From the NCBI GenBank assembly GCA_965261255.1, contig CBDHCQ010000004.1, positions 1,798,001 to 1,862,000 on the forward strand: a DNA stretch of 64,000 bases, read 5' to 3'. Under the pieces are notes generated by a model, which searched no databases, was not told the origin of the DNA, and worked only from the letters and a program-made list of their open reading frames with translations. The translations under genes and the position numbers were made by a program. The stretch's first letter is position 1. Every line of letters starts with the position of its first letter. Shown piece by piece: positions 35,837 to 45,214 of this stretch. The stretch comes from Bin80 sp965261255. Lineage in GTDB: Bacteria > Bacteroidota > Rhodothermia > Rhodothermales > Bin80.

Positions 35837-35926
35837 ATTATCGTCTGAAAAGACTCCGAAGCAATGAGCGTAGAAATCCACGCAACATCCCGGTAATCAC
35901 TTGCCCCAGACTTGATCCCAGTGACA

Positions 35927-37486
35927 TTAGACTGGTGGATAAGTATACGACGCTCCAAGCCCCAGCGGAATCCCCAGTACCCAGTACAGAAGCAGGAATG
36001 CTGTCCAGACTACCAGGAAGGTGATTGAATATGGTATCATGATTGAGGTAAGCGTACCAATCCCTGTCTTCTTGAAATACCTTTGACAATAGACGACTAC
36101 CAACGGGAAGTACGGCATTAGAGGGGTTATGATGTTTGACGAGGAATCCCCAACCCGATAGGCAGCTTGTGTCAGATCTGGGGAGATCCCTACCTGCATC
36201 AGCATTGGGACAAAAATCGGAGCTAGGAGCGCCCATTTTGCGGATGCGGATCCGACGAACAGATTTACAAGCGCAGTTAGCAGGATAATTCCCACTATCG
36301 TGATGGAACCCGGCAATGCCAAGGCCTGGAGTACTGCAGCTCCCTTAAGCGCCAGTAGTGCTCCGATATTGGACGAACCGAAAGCATGCACAAACAGCGC
36401 ACAGAAGAACGCCATCACAATGTAGTAAGCCATGCCATTCATGGCTTTTGTCATGGCGTCAACCATATCCTTTGAGGACTTAAATACTCCTGCTATGTAG
36501 CCATACACGACGCCAGGAATAAGGAAAAGCAGGAAGATGAGTGGAACAATAGATTGCATTATGGGCGCTTGAAAAGAATTCAACGACCCACTGGCATCCC
36601 TGAAAGCCGAATCGGCGGGCAGTAGCGTCAGGATCAGTACAACAATACCCAATAGCATTACTCCGGTCGCCCACCAGAATGCCTTTGACTCTCTCGCACC
36701 AATAGAATCCATTCCCGAGGATTGCTCGGCATCCTCGTCTACAGGCGTATTGCTTCGAAGGCGTGGTTCAACTACACGATCAGTTATGTACCAGCCCAGC
36801 GCAATGATTACCGCACTGGACGCTACAGTAAAGAAGTAGTTACAAAGCGGGTTGACTAGCATTGCCGCATCCAAAATCTGCGCCGCAGGCTGAGTAAACC
36901 CCTGCAGGAGCGGATCCAGGGCAGACGGGAGCGGGTTGGCACTGAAGCCACCCGAAACACCCGCAAAAGCTGCAGCAACACCGGCTAACGGATGTCGCCC
37001 AGCGGCTTGAAAAATGACACCCCCTAGGGGAATAACCAATACATATCCTGCGTCAACAGCGCTGTGGCTTAGGAGACCTACCAGAATTACCACAGGCGTG
37101 AGAAGCCCCACTGAAGTTTTGGATAAGAGCAGCTTTATTCCTGTGTTGAAATATCCGGCTTCATCAGCTACGCCCACTCCAAGCATTGCTACCAGAACAA
37201 CACCAAGCGGCGCAAACCCGGTGAAGATGGAAACCATACGGCTCATAAAGTCCGTAATCGCGCCTCCACTCAGCAGATTGTTGATTATGAGCGGTTCCTG
37301 CGTGCGCGGATCAATTACTGAAGAGAATGAGACGTTCGATAACAATGCACTCAAGACCCAAACCACAATCAATAAGAGCAGGAAAAGCATGGACGGGTCC
37401 GGCAATTTGTTGCCGACCACTTCAATACCCCGAAGACCTCGGTCTACGATTCCTCTGGGCTGTTCAATACCGGATTCTGGGTTCAT
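35927..37486 (-). CDS. AbgT family transporter
   Basis: 519 aa with about 12-13 membrane segments. Family segments are IEVVGNKLPDPSMLFLLLL at the N-terminus, GLLSHSAVDAGYVLVIPLGG, AAAFAGVSGGFSANPLPSAL, FVGSASAKWALLAPIFVPML and YRVGDSSSNIITPLMPYFPL. Members import p-aminobenzoyl-glutamate or export antimetabolites such as sulfonamides. The start is 3 bp after the stop of the DUF5916 gene, so the two genes are co-transcribed and probably coupled. Confidence 0.93.
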   Translation of the reverse strand: MNPESGIEQPRGIVDRGLRGIEVVGNKLPDPSMLFLLLLIVVWVLSALLSNVSFSSVIDPRTQEPLIINNLLSGGAITDFMSRMVSIFTGFAPLGVVLVAMLGVGVADEAGYFNTGIKLLLSKTSVGLLTPVVILVGLLSHSAVDAGYVLVIPLGGVIFQAAGRHPLAGVAAAFAGVSGGFSANPLPSALDPLLQGFTQPAAQILDAAMLVNPLCNYFFTVASSAVIIALGWYITDRVVEPRLRSNTPVDEDAEQSSGMDSIGARESKAFWWATGVMLLGIVVLILTLLPADSAFRDASGSLNSFQAPIMQSIVPLIFLLFLIPGVVYGYIAGVFKSSKDMVDAMTKAMNGMAYYIVMAFFCALFVHAFGSSNIGALLALKGAAVLQALALPGSITIVGIILLTALVNLFVGSASAKWALLAPIFVPMLMQVGISPDLTQAAYRVGDSSSNIITPLMPYFPLVVVYCQRYFKKTGIGTLTSIMIPYSITFLVVWTAFLLLYWVLGIPLGLGASYTYPPV

Positions 37487-37489
37487 CGA

Positions 37490-39718
37490 TTACAGTAAAA
37501 TGAGATAAGTCAGCTTGGCCACAGCGGCCCGATTAGTCAAGATGTAATCCCGATGCGGATCGAAAAACACCTCATTTGGATTCGCAAAATGATATGCCGT
37601 ATTGAAAACAAAAAATAGATCACTGCCTGGCGTATGTATCCAGTCTATACGAATATTCGCCTGCAAGTCACGCGTGAAATTGTCGTACTGCACCAGCGCG
37701 GTTGCGAAAAGTTTTCGATTAACCGCACCCAACAACTCCATGGAAACTGTCGTTGCATCAAATCGCCCATTTGCCACGGGAAGATCGATACGCGAGTAAC
37801 CAATCCCGGCTTCAACCTGTAGATGACGTGACTGTCGGAACCCAACCTCTAATTCCAAATCAGTTCGGTTGCCATTGAAGAATGTCCCCATCGAAGTACC
37901 TGCACTTCCAAACAGTCTTCGACTGGAGTCGGTTCGCCCCCCCAAGATAAATCGACCAAACGTGTAATCCCCTGAAGGAATGCGTGCGTTCGGTCGGATA
38001 TTGAACGGAACCAATAACCGTTCAAACTCTCGACTATACTCCAAAGTGATATTATCCCGTCGATTGAAAGCCGCCCCGGCGGATACCTCAAATTCCTGCG
38101 ACTGTAGCTCGCCCATCTGACTTTCTATGTATTCATATTCACTTTCGAAAGTGAACTGACGTACAAAGGGCAGGGCATCAAAGGAAACAATCGGTGTGTA
38201 CTGGGCCCCGCCTGCAAAGCGGCGCATATCACGCCGTCTTACAAAACCCAGAGCCGGATGAAAATTTTCGCCAACAGAAGTAAAGCTGGCCTCTACCCCA
38301 TATTTATCGTTCAGGAGCGTGAGGCTGGCATGCCCGGCCTCATCATTCTCAAGCGGCCCATCATCTGTTACCCTGGTATACCATGCTTCAAACTCGCTTG
38401 CGCTCCAGAAACGATACTGCGTATCTATTCCAAATGCACGGTTAATTCGATCCGGTGCAGCATAATTGGTCAGGATTGCCCCCACCGTTGCACGTGAGCT
38501 GAGAGAGGTACGCAACCGAGCAACCAGATTGTTCGTCGACTTTGATCCGAACGTATCCCCCATCCCCTCTCCGGTTTCGATATCCAGTAATCCGATTGAG
38601 AGTCGTCCAAACTGCCCGGTTGCACGGGCTCCTGTAAGAATTTGATCCCTGAGACCTATACGCCTAGAAAAGAAGGTCTGCGTAGACCTGGGATTACCAT
38701 GCTCAAACAGACCGCTCCGCTCGAGAAAAAATTCCCGTTTCTCGGGAAAGAAAAGACTGAATCGGGTCAGGTTGAGTTGAACATTATCCGCTTCTACCTG
38801 CGCAAAATCCGTATTGACTGTAAGATCAAGCGTAATATTGCTTGTTATCCCATACTTGAAATCTATACCAATATCACGCTCAAAAGTCCTGGGAATATCT
38901 CTGACCTTCAAATCCTCGCGCGTCTGCTGAATACCTGTGATAACATAGGGTTTGATCTCTATGTTCTTACCCCGACGGATGTTACGCAATCCTCTTAGCA
39001 CTCCGTACTGAGATACAGCACTGAGCACTCCAAATTGACCACCGAATTCAAGGCCAATGGGCGGCCATATTATTCGCTCATTCTTTCGGTTGATCATACG
39101 TGAAAGCATCAAACCAAAATCAACCGTTTCACCCTTGGGAAAGCGCAACTGGCGGAAAGGGATTGACACTTCCATGGTCCAACCATCCTCATTAATCTGA
39201 GTCTCACTCCGAAATACCGCGTCCCATGAAAAACTGTCAAGCGTGAGTCCCTCATCCGTGATCGTCGCATCGTCCTGAGTGCCAAGTGCGTTCATCTCGA
39301 ATAAATAGGCATTACGTTTATCGAGATACGTATCCAGAGAGATATATGCATGATCATCACGATCATTGCGCCCCCCTCTCTCAAGATTCTTCGCACGGAT
39401 CAATTGCGCGTCTTCATCAAGAAATCGAAACGCAAAAAACAGATAGTCCCGATTGTAGGCTATCCGTACTTCAGACAGCTCTGTGGGCAACTCACCCTCA
39501 TCAGGCCATACCTGAGTAAACTCGGTGACTGGATCAATTTCCGCCCAGATTGCATCATCCAGAACGCCATCAATGCGAGGAGCTTCTTCGACGAATACGG
39601 GCGCAATCTCCCATTCCTGGGCGGCAGTTTCCGGACTGAACAACCATGCCAGCGTTAATACAGATACCACACACAATGTTGTCCTCCAGTTTCCCCAGTA
39701 CGTTATGCCTGGTCGCAT
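37490..39718 (-). CDS. DUF5916 outer-envelope protein with CBM9-like N-terminal domain
   Basis: 742 aa from ATG 39718, which places a signal peptide at residues 1-34 (ends ETAAQ). The N-terminal beta-sandwich (APRIDGVLDDAIWAEIDPVT, RIAYNRDYLFFAFRFLDED) is the carbohydrate-binding-family-9-like domain, and the rest (about 220-742) is the DUF5916 beta-rich region (FSLFFPEKREFFLERSGLF), which resembles an outer-membrane barrel. A longer frame to 39802 lacks a leader at its N-terminus. It forms an operon with the AbgT transporter; the pairing may move the same class of compound across the two membranes. Confidence 0.87.
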   Translation of the reverse strand: MRPGITYWGNWRTTLCVVSVLTLAWLFSPETAAQEWEIAPVFVEEAPRIDGVLDDAIWAEIDPVTEFTQVWPDEGELPTELSEVRIAYNRDYLFFAFRFLDEDAQLIRAKNLERGGRNDRDDHAYISLDTYLDKRNAYLFEMNALGTQDDATITDEGLTLDSFSWDAVFRSETQINEDGWTMEVSIPFRQLRFPKGETVDFGLMLSRMINRKNERIIWPPIGLEFGGQFGVLSAVSQYGVLRGLRNIRRGKNIEIKPYVITGIQQTREDLKVRDIPRTFERDIGIDFKYGITSNITLDLTVNTDFAQVEADNVQLNLTRFSLFFPEKREFFLERSGLFEHGNPRSTQTFFSRRIGLRDQILTGARATGQFGRLSIGLLDIETGEGMGDTFGSKSTNNLVARLRTSLSSRATVGAILTNYAAPDRINRAFGIDTQYRFWSASEFEAWYTRVTDDGPLENDEAGHASLTLLNDKYGVEASFTSVGENFHPALGFVRRRDMRRFAGGAQYTPIVSFDALPFVRQFTFESEYEYIESQMGELQSQEFEVSAGAAFNRRDNITLEYSREFERLLVPFNIRPNARIPSGDYTFGRFILGGRTDSSRRLFGSAGTSMGTFFNGNRTDLELEVGFRQSRHLQVEAGIGYSRIDLPVANGRFDATTVSMELLGAVNRKLFATALVQYDNFTRDLQANIRIDWIHTPGSDLFFVFNTAYHFANPNEVFFDPHRDYILTNRAAVAKLTYLILL

Positions 39719-39798
39719 CGGATATATCAATTGGTCTGGTGCAATTATGTCGTCCTCACTGAAACACTTCTGACTGCCAAATATAATCTCTAATCCCA

Positions 39799-40563
39799 TC
39801 ACACTTTTGCTTTGTCACTATTAATACTCGGTCGCATGTCTCCTGCATGATGAGCAACTGGAGTTGAGTTACGCCGGAAAAACGGCAGCCATAAAAAGAA
39901 GAAAATCAAAAAAGCGACCGGTTGCGCCGTTAAGATATACCACGGCCATGGACCCATGAAATCCAGGAGTGACGGCGTATCCGGCTTCGCCATTACATAG
40001 AAGTAGTTGGATTCCATGAAGTAGTTGAGCACAAACATTACCACTGCATACATATTCATGGCCACCAAACTACGTAGAACGACAACGAAGCGAGGATAGA
40101 TGCGCCACACAACAACTACGTAAATAATGTGAAGAACAAGCCCGCAATGAACAATCCAGTAACTGAGAAAGAGAATATGCGGAAATCCTTCGGGACAATT
40201 CGGAGTGATTACGCCCTGCCCTGTTCCTCCCAGGATCAAAAAATAAAGCAGTTCGACGAGTCGCGGATATGGTTTCCAGAACAAAACTGGCAGGAATAAT
40301 GCCAGTAGATTACACAAGTCCAGTGGTATATCTTCGCGCCAATCAAACTGGTTTGTCAGCAACCTGAATATGGCGGCACTGAGAATGCCAAGACTGATCA
40401 TGATGGCAAGTCCCCGTGCTATCCAGACTTGATTCTGGGGGCGTAACCGATCACGGGCAAATACGGGTAGCCAGACAGCCAGAACAACCAGAATAATGAG
40501 CGCTGACAGGTGCTGTGGTCCGAAAAAATCAAATCCTGTGGTCTGTAACAAAATCGCACTCAT
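39799..40563 (-). CDS. YwaF/TIGR02206 family integral membrane protein
   Basis: 254 aa from ATG 40563 (a GTG at 40584 also fits). Six to seven membrane helices are predicted. FDFFGPQHLSALIILVVLAV at the start, IPLDLCNLLALFLPVLFW and GGTGQGVITPNCPEGFPHIL followed by YWIVHCGLVL are family signatures. The function is not established. It ends 80 bp before the start of the DUF5916 gene on the same strand. Confidence 0.85.
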   Translation of the reverse strand: MSAILLQTTGFDFFGPQHLSALIILVVLAVWLPVFARDRLRPQNQVWIARGLAIMISLGILSAAIFRLLTNQFDWREDIPLDLCNLLALFLPVLFWKPYPRLVELLYFLILGGTGQGVITPNCPEGFPHILFLSYWIVHCGLVLHIIYVVVVWRIYPRFVVVLRSLVAMNMYAVVMFVLNYFMESNYFYVMAKPDTPSLLDFMGPWPWYILTAQPVAFLIFFFLWLPFFRRNSTPVAHHAGDMRPSINSDKAKV

Positions 40564-40675
40564 GAACTGATAGATTCGTACCACCGAATATAAAAGTTGC
40601 CCAACCCTATTGATGTTCTCAATATTGCGGAATGTATTCTTATCTTGCGCCGCTGCACGATAGCATTTTTACTGA

Positions 40676-41896
40676 ATGTACAATATCACCGCCAAAACTG
40701 AAGCAATTCGTCAGGCTTTTCCTGCACTGCAACGTGTACACAACGGTTACCCTGTAGCCTACTTCGACGGTCCTGGTGGCACACAGGTACCAACCATGGT
40801 AACTGATGCGATGGTCGATTACCTCCTACACCACAATGCAAACACTCACTGGGCCTATCCCTCCAGTGCTGAAACCGATGCCATACTTGATAACGCTCGC
40901 GTAGTATTCGCTGATTTTCTCAATTGCCACCCCACAGAGGTTGTCTTTGGTCAGAACATGACTACGTTAACGTTTCATCTAGCCCGTTCTCTGGGGCGTC
41001 AATGGCACCAGGGAGATGAAATAATTGTCACTGACCTTGATCATCATGCAAACATTGACCCTTGGCGAGACCTGGCCGATGAGCACGATTTTGTGATACG
41101 CTCAGCGAGGTTTGATATCAGAACCGGACAACTGAACTTGGATCACCTTAAAGACTTGGTCACCAAACGCACTCGATTGATCGCAATAGGTGGTGCATCG
41201 AATGCATTGGGGACCATCAATGATTTGCAGACGGTTATCAACCTCGCTCGCCGATCCGATGCGCTGTCATTCGTAGATGCGGTCCATTACGCTCCACATA
41301 TACTCTGTGATACGAAAGCACTTGAATGCGATTTTTTGACATGCTCCCCATACAAGTTCTATGGACCACACGCTGGCGTGCTATATGGTAGGAAAACATT
41401 GTTACAGAATTTGAACGTGCCTCGCCTTGCACCAGCAGGTTCAACTGCACCTGAGCGTCTGGAAACAGGAACCCTCAGCCACGAGGCCATTGCCGGTTCT
41501 GTAGGAGCAGTAAATTTTCTTGCGTCGCTCACTCCAATTGAACCTCGACGTGCTGCATTAAAAGCCACCTATCAGAAGCTACATGAACGTGGACAGCATC
41601 TCACTACGCGGCTATGGGAGGGACTGCACAGTATTCCTGACGTTATGTGTTATGGCCCTCCACCATCCGATGCACGTACTCCAACGGTCAGTTTCACGAT
41701 TCGGGGATTAACGTCTGAGGAAGCCTGCCGAAAATTGAGTGACTACGGATTGTTTCTTTCTCATGGTGATTTCTACGCAAGTACTGTAGTCTCGCGTCTG
41801 GGAGTTGAAGGACTCATCAGAGCGGGTGTTGCCTGCTATACGACTGAAGAGGAGGTTGATCGCCTCCTAATCGCTGTGAGAAAAATCTCGAAGTAG
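40676..41896 (+). CDS. Cysteine desulfurase-like class V aminotransferase (TIGR01976-like)
   Basis: 406 aa PLP fold type I. Visible residues are H123 (TDLDHHAN), D201 and H204 (VDAVHYAPH) and the Schiff-base lysine K227 (SPYKFYGPH). The C-terminal loop that carries the persulfide cysteine in true desulfurases reads SHGDFYASTVVSRLG and has no cysteine, so sulfur transfer by the usual route is doubtful. The TIGR01976 group shares this feature. The substrate is unknown. It is a single-gene unit, divergent from the YwaF-like gene. Confidence 0.87.
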   Translation: MYNITAKTEAIRQAFPALQRVHNGYPVAYFDGPGGTQVPTMVTDAMVDYLLHHNANTHWAYPSSAETDAILDNARVVFADFLNCHPTEVVFGQNMTTLTFHLARSLGRQWHQGDEIIVTDLDHHANIDPWRDLADEHDFVIRSARFDIRTGQLNLDHLKDLVTKRTRLIAIGGASNALGTINDLQTVINLARRSDALSFVDAVHYAPHILCDTKALECDFLTCSPYKFYGPHAGVLYGRKTLLQNLNVPRLAPAGSTAPERLETGTLSHEAIAGSVGAVNFLASLTPIEPRRAALKATYQKLHERGQHLTTRLWEGLHSIPDVMCYGPPPSDARTPTVSFTIRGLTSEEACRKLSDYGLFLSHGDFYASTVVSRLGVEGLIRAGVACYTTEEEVDRLLIAVRKISK

Positions 41897-42252
41897 TTAG
41901 ATCCAGAACCAAACTTCGCAATACGTTGAGCAAGCTTGAATAGGGCAAGTTTTTGGTCCCGCCACAAGGATCAACAATTTGATCCAGCCTTCAAAACTCC
42001 CTCGCGGACGATTCCGCCTCGGTAACTCAAACGCAACATCTCATTGGGTTTGTTCACTGAAACTCTTTTTACAGAAGCAATGCCCCTTCCAACAACAGTT
42101 CCATTGAAAAGACAAGCTTCTAGCACATTTCCGCATGCTGCAATCCTCTCCACAGATTCGACATTACTTTCGTCACGCACATTTCCATCAGCATCTCCTT
42201 CCTGGTAATTGGCACAAATCACAAACCAATGTCACTGTTGTTATAGGCGTCC
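41897..42252 (-). pseudogene. Gap with possible TonB C-terminal remnant
   Basis: The minus-strand frame at 42222-41971 reads GDADGNVRDESNVESVERIA and FNGTVVGRGIASVKRVSVN, which recalls TonB C-terminal domains (DEDGNVRD...VES and F-PGTVNGR). It lacks the N-terminal part and the usual EEV.R segment. It lies just downstream of two tandem genes that end in TonB C-terminal domains, so it may be a third decayed unit. The remainder of the 356-bp gap shows nothing. Confidence 0.33.
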
Positions 42253-43542
42253 CTAACGCAGAAAGAATCCGATTCGCATTGACATTCTGGCCGGAATTGC
42301 ACTACCCTGATAGAGGCCTGGCTTGAATTCTAGATGTTCTGTGACAACACGGAGGACTTCCTCGTCACACCCACCTCCAATGCCTTTTAGGATTGTGGGA
42401 TCACGAACGTTACCCGCTTCGTCTACCGTGAATTGTGCAATCACACGCCCTTCTATCCCGGCCCGCCGTGCGGCTTCCGGGTATCTTATTTTGCCTAATA
42501 GTGTTCTTAAGTCTCCAATGAGCTCCGGCGGCTCATCAGGGGTCATGAAAACTTTAAGATTGTCTACGTGTCTGATCCGTATCAATCCTTGCTCTACCTC
42601 GCTCTCCGGCATGGCGGCATAACTACTTACATAGAATGTTTCAGACTGTACCCGAGCCGAGTCTGCAGCAGGATTGAAGACCAAGAACTTCCGGGATTGT
42701 TCAACCCTGGACTCGTTGTCCTTATCAAGGATTTCCATGCGCAGAAGGTATGTGCCAGAAGCAAGAGCAGACAAGTCAAACGTGCCGACTAAGACATCCG
42801 TTGGTCGCACTGCTCGGCTCGAGCGCTTCTGTAAACCCGTAATGGGCGCCGGGTTGTTCACGTCGGAAACGTATATAAGCATGGTATACTCGTCCGAATC
42901 CGAAGCTGCGCATGCAGTATCGTACGCCTCCGCGTAGTAGAAAAGATTAGCAGCTCCCTCACCGTACAGTTGGCTCGCATTTGGTCGTATATAGAGCCCG
43001 TTCTTGTAGAATGGATCCTCTCTGTCCTCCGAGGGAGTAATCCTGGAAGCCAGTGTTATGTCTGAGAGTGTACAGTTGTCCTGCTGGCCATATTCCGGTA
43101 TGATTACATCTCGGCTTGCCTGAACTGGATCTTGGCCCACCAGAGGCATGACTATTTGCAGTTCATACTCTCCGGGTACAACGGTTAGGCGGACTTGACG
43201 CAAAAATACCTGCCCTTTAGTAATCACAGTTGGATCCTTCACAGCAAACTGCAGATCCATCTGCTGCTCCCATACAACACGTTCCGCAGATGCATCCAGA
43301 TCCGTATCGGAGGAGCTAAGCAAGCTTAGCTCAAGTGGAATCGTAGACATGTAAAGCGAATCACCAGCTTCATAGGTAAGTGTGCTCGCCTCGACCGCCA
43401 TATAGAGCTCAACCAGCGACTCCTGTCCGTCATAAGCAAATGTCGCGTAATCAATATCAATCCGCGGAGCCAGTTGCGCTGAACTGCTAACTGCCAATAA
43501 CAAAAAGCCCAAGAGAGGGACCAAATAATGTGATCCATTCAT
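42253..43542 (-). CDS. Envelope protein with GWxTD-like N-terminal region and TonB C-terminal domain, copy 2
   Basis: 429 aa. A signal peptide (residues 1-22, ending SSSAQ) precedes a beta-rich region at about 25-290 (PRIDIDYATFAYDGQESLVE, DPFYKNGLYIRPNASQLYGE, ASGTYLLRMEILDK). That region resembles the N-terminal part of GWxTD-domain proteins of Rhodothermota. The C-terminal 90 residues are a TonB C-terminal domain (IRYPEAARRAGIEGRVIAQF, DEAGNVRD, FKPGLYQG). There is no membrane anchor as in TonB itself. It is the downstream member of a 1,545-bp tandem duplication. The function is unknown. Confidence 0.8.
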   Translation of the reverse strand: MNGSHYLVPLLGFLLLAVSSSAQLAPRIDIDYATFAYDGQESLVELYMAVEASTLTYEAGDSLYMSTIPLELSLLSSSDTDLDASAERVVWEQQMDLQFAVKDPTVITKGQVFLRQVRLTVVPGEYELQIVMPLVGQDPVQASRDVIIPEYGQQDNCTLSDITLASRITPSEDREDPFYKNGLYIRPNASQLYGEGAANLFYYAEAYDTACAASDSDEYTMLIYVSDVNNPAPITGLQKRSSRAVRPTDVLVGTFDLSALASGTYLLRMEILDKDNESRVEQSRKFLVFNPAADSARVQSETFYVSSYAAMPESEVEQGLIRIRHVDNLKVFMTPDEPPELIGDLRTLLGKIRYPEAARRAGIEGRVIAQFTVDEAGNVRDPTILKGIGGGCDEEVLRVVTEHLEFKPGLYQGSAIPARMSMRIGFFLR

Positions 43543-43758
43543 GAATCCTCTATCCTTTTACGGAAAATACTCCCATGCCAGCCACAATTGTGTTCCCATC
43601 TACCGTACGTGCATCAAGTAGGATTACACATTCCCGGCACTTCCTGCAAGAGTACACAGAACAACCTTCCTAAACACCTCGCAGCATGGAGAAGAAACCC
43701 ATTAAATAAGCAGAATTCCCGTTTGTCAATATAGGTGTCCTTAACGGACAAGGAAGAA
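43543..43758 (-). repeat. Spacer of the tandem duplication with a CPBP-gene 3' fragment
   Basis: This gap matches 45088-45260. It includes the last codons of the CPBP protease gene (MGFFSMLRGV then stop, compared with TGFFSMLQGV in the intact gene) at about 43670-43705. The repeat offset is 1,545 bp. The fragment shows that the duplicated unit started inside the protease gene. Confidence 0.75.
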
Positions 43759-45087
43759 TCATTGGAGAATGAATAGCTGAGAATCCCCTCCCAGCCTGAA
43801 TATAAGTTGCATCGACATTCTGACTGAAACTGGTCTTCCTTGATAGATGCCCGGCTTAAATTTTGCGTGCTCTGTAATAACCCGGATGACTTCCTCATCA
43901 ATTCCACCTCCGAGACCTCTTTGGATTACGACATCACGAACTTTACCTTCCTCGTCTACCGTGAAAGATACAATTGCCCGCCCTTGAACCCCGGCTCGGC
44001 GTGCGGCTTCTGGGTATCTTGCTTTACGTTGCAACGCACGGATACCTCCAATGAGCTCAGGCGGCTCATCAACGATCCTTAAGTCTGCAAGATTTTCTAC
44101 ATGTCTGATCCGTACCAGTCCCTGCTCTATCTCGTTCTCAGGCATAGCTGCATATCCACTTGGGTCGAATATTTTCATTGCAGAAACAGTATGTGCCCTT
44201 GTCGAATCTGCGGCAGGGTTTAGGACAAAGAAATTGCGGGTTTGTTCAATCTTGGATTCATTGGCCTTATCACGGATTTCTATGTGCAACATGTATAGGC
44301 CAGAACCCAGAGCAGACAAATCAAACGTACCAACAAGGACATCCGTCGATCGTACTGCTCGTTTCGTGTGCTTCTGTAACCCTGCGATGGGCTCCGATGT
44401 ATTCAATTTGGAAACATATATAAGCGTAGTGTATTCGTCTGTATCCCGAGCTGTGCAGGCAGTATTATAGGCCTCTGCATAGTAGAAGAGGTTAGTAGCT
44501 CCTTCGCCGTACAGTTGGTTAGCATTTGGACGTATACGGAGTCCGTTCTTATAGAATGGATCCTCTTTATCCTCCGAACGAGTAATTCTGGTAGCCAGCG
44601 TTATGTCTGAAAGTGCACAGCTTTCCTGCTGACCGTAGTCTGGTATCAGCACATCACGGCTTGCCTGTACTGGATCTTGGGCAGACAAAGGCATGACTAT
44701 TTGCAGTTCGTACTCACCGGGCGCGACAGTTAGCCGGACTTGACGCAAAAACATCTGCCCTTCTGTAATCACAGATGAATCCACCACGGCAAACTGCATA
44801 TCTGTTTTCTGCTTCCATACAACACGTTTTGCAGATGCATTCAGATCCGTATCGGAAGAACTAAGCAAGCTCAGTTCAAGTGGAATCGTAGAGGTGTAAA
44901 GCGAATCACCCGCTTCATAAATAAGTGTGTTCGCCTCCACTGCTATATAAAGTTCAACCAGTGACTCCTGTTCGTCATAAGCGAATGACGCGTAATCAAT
45001 ATCAATCTGTGGAGCCTGTTGAGCTGTACTGCCAGCTACGATTAGCAGCAAGCTAAAGAAGGGGATCAAATAACGTGTTCCATTCAT
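43759..45087 (-). CDS. Envelope protein with GWxTD-like N-terminal region and TonB C-terminal domain, copy 1
   Basis: 442 aa from ATG 45087, which follows GAGAGGATTC and starts a signal peptide (MNGTRYLIPFFSLLLIVAG, ending STAQ). It aligns with the copy at 42253 along its length: PQIDIDYASFAYDEQESLVE, DPFYKNGLRIRPNANQLYGE, ARYPEAARRAGVQGRAIVSF. The last about 12 residues differ because of a short insertion that shifts the stop. The TonB C-terminal fold without a membrane anchor suggests a periplasmic role, perhaps contacting peptidoglycan or an outer-membrane receptor; that is inference. Confidence 0.8.
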   Translation of the reverse strand: MNGTRYLIPFFSLLLIVAGSTAQQAPQIDIDYASFAYDEQESLVELYIAVEANTLIYEAGDSLYTSTIPLELSLLSSSDTDLNASAKRVVWKQKTDMQFAVVDSSVITEGQMFLRQVRLTVAPGEYELQIVMPLSAQDPVQASRDVLIPDYGQQESCALSDITLATRITRSEDKEDPFYKNGLRIRPNANQLYGEGATNLFYYAEAYNTACTARDTDEYTTLIYVSKLNTSEPIAGLQKHTKRAVRSTDVLVGTFDLSALGSGLYMLHIEIRDKANESKIEQTRNFFVLNPAADSTRAHTVSAMKIFDPSGYAAMPENEIEQGLVRIRHVENLADLRIVDEPPELIGGIRALQRKARYPEAARRAGVQGRAIVSFTVDEEGKVRDVVIQRGLGGGIDEEVIRVITEHAKFKPGIYQGRPVSVRMSMQLIFRLGGDSQLFILQ

Positions 45088-45214
45088 GAATCCTCTCTCC
45101 TGTTGCGAAAAAAATTCCCAAACCGACCACAATCGTGTTCCCATCTACCGAAACTGCATCAACAGGATTAACAATCCCCAGCACTTCTTGTAAAAAGTAC
45201 ACAGAAAAACTATC

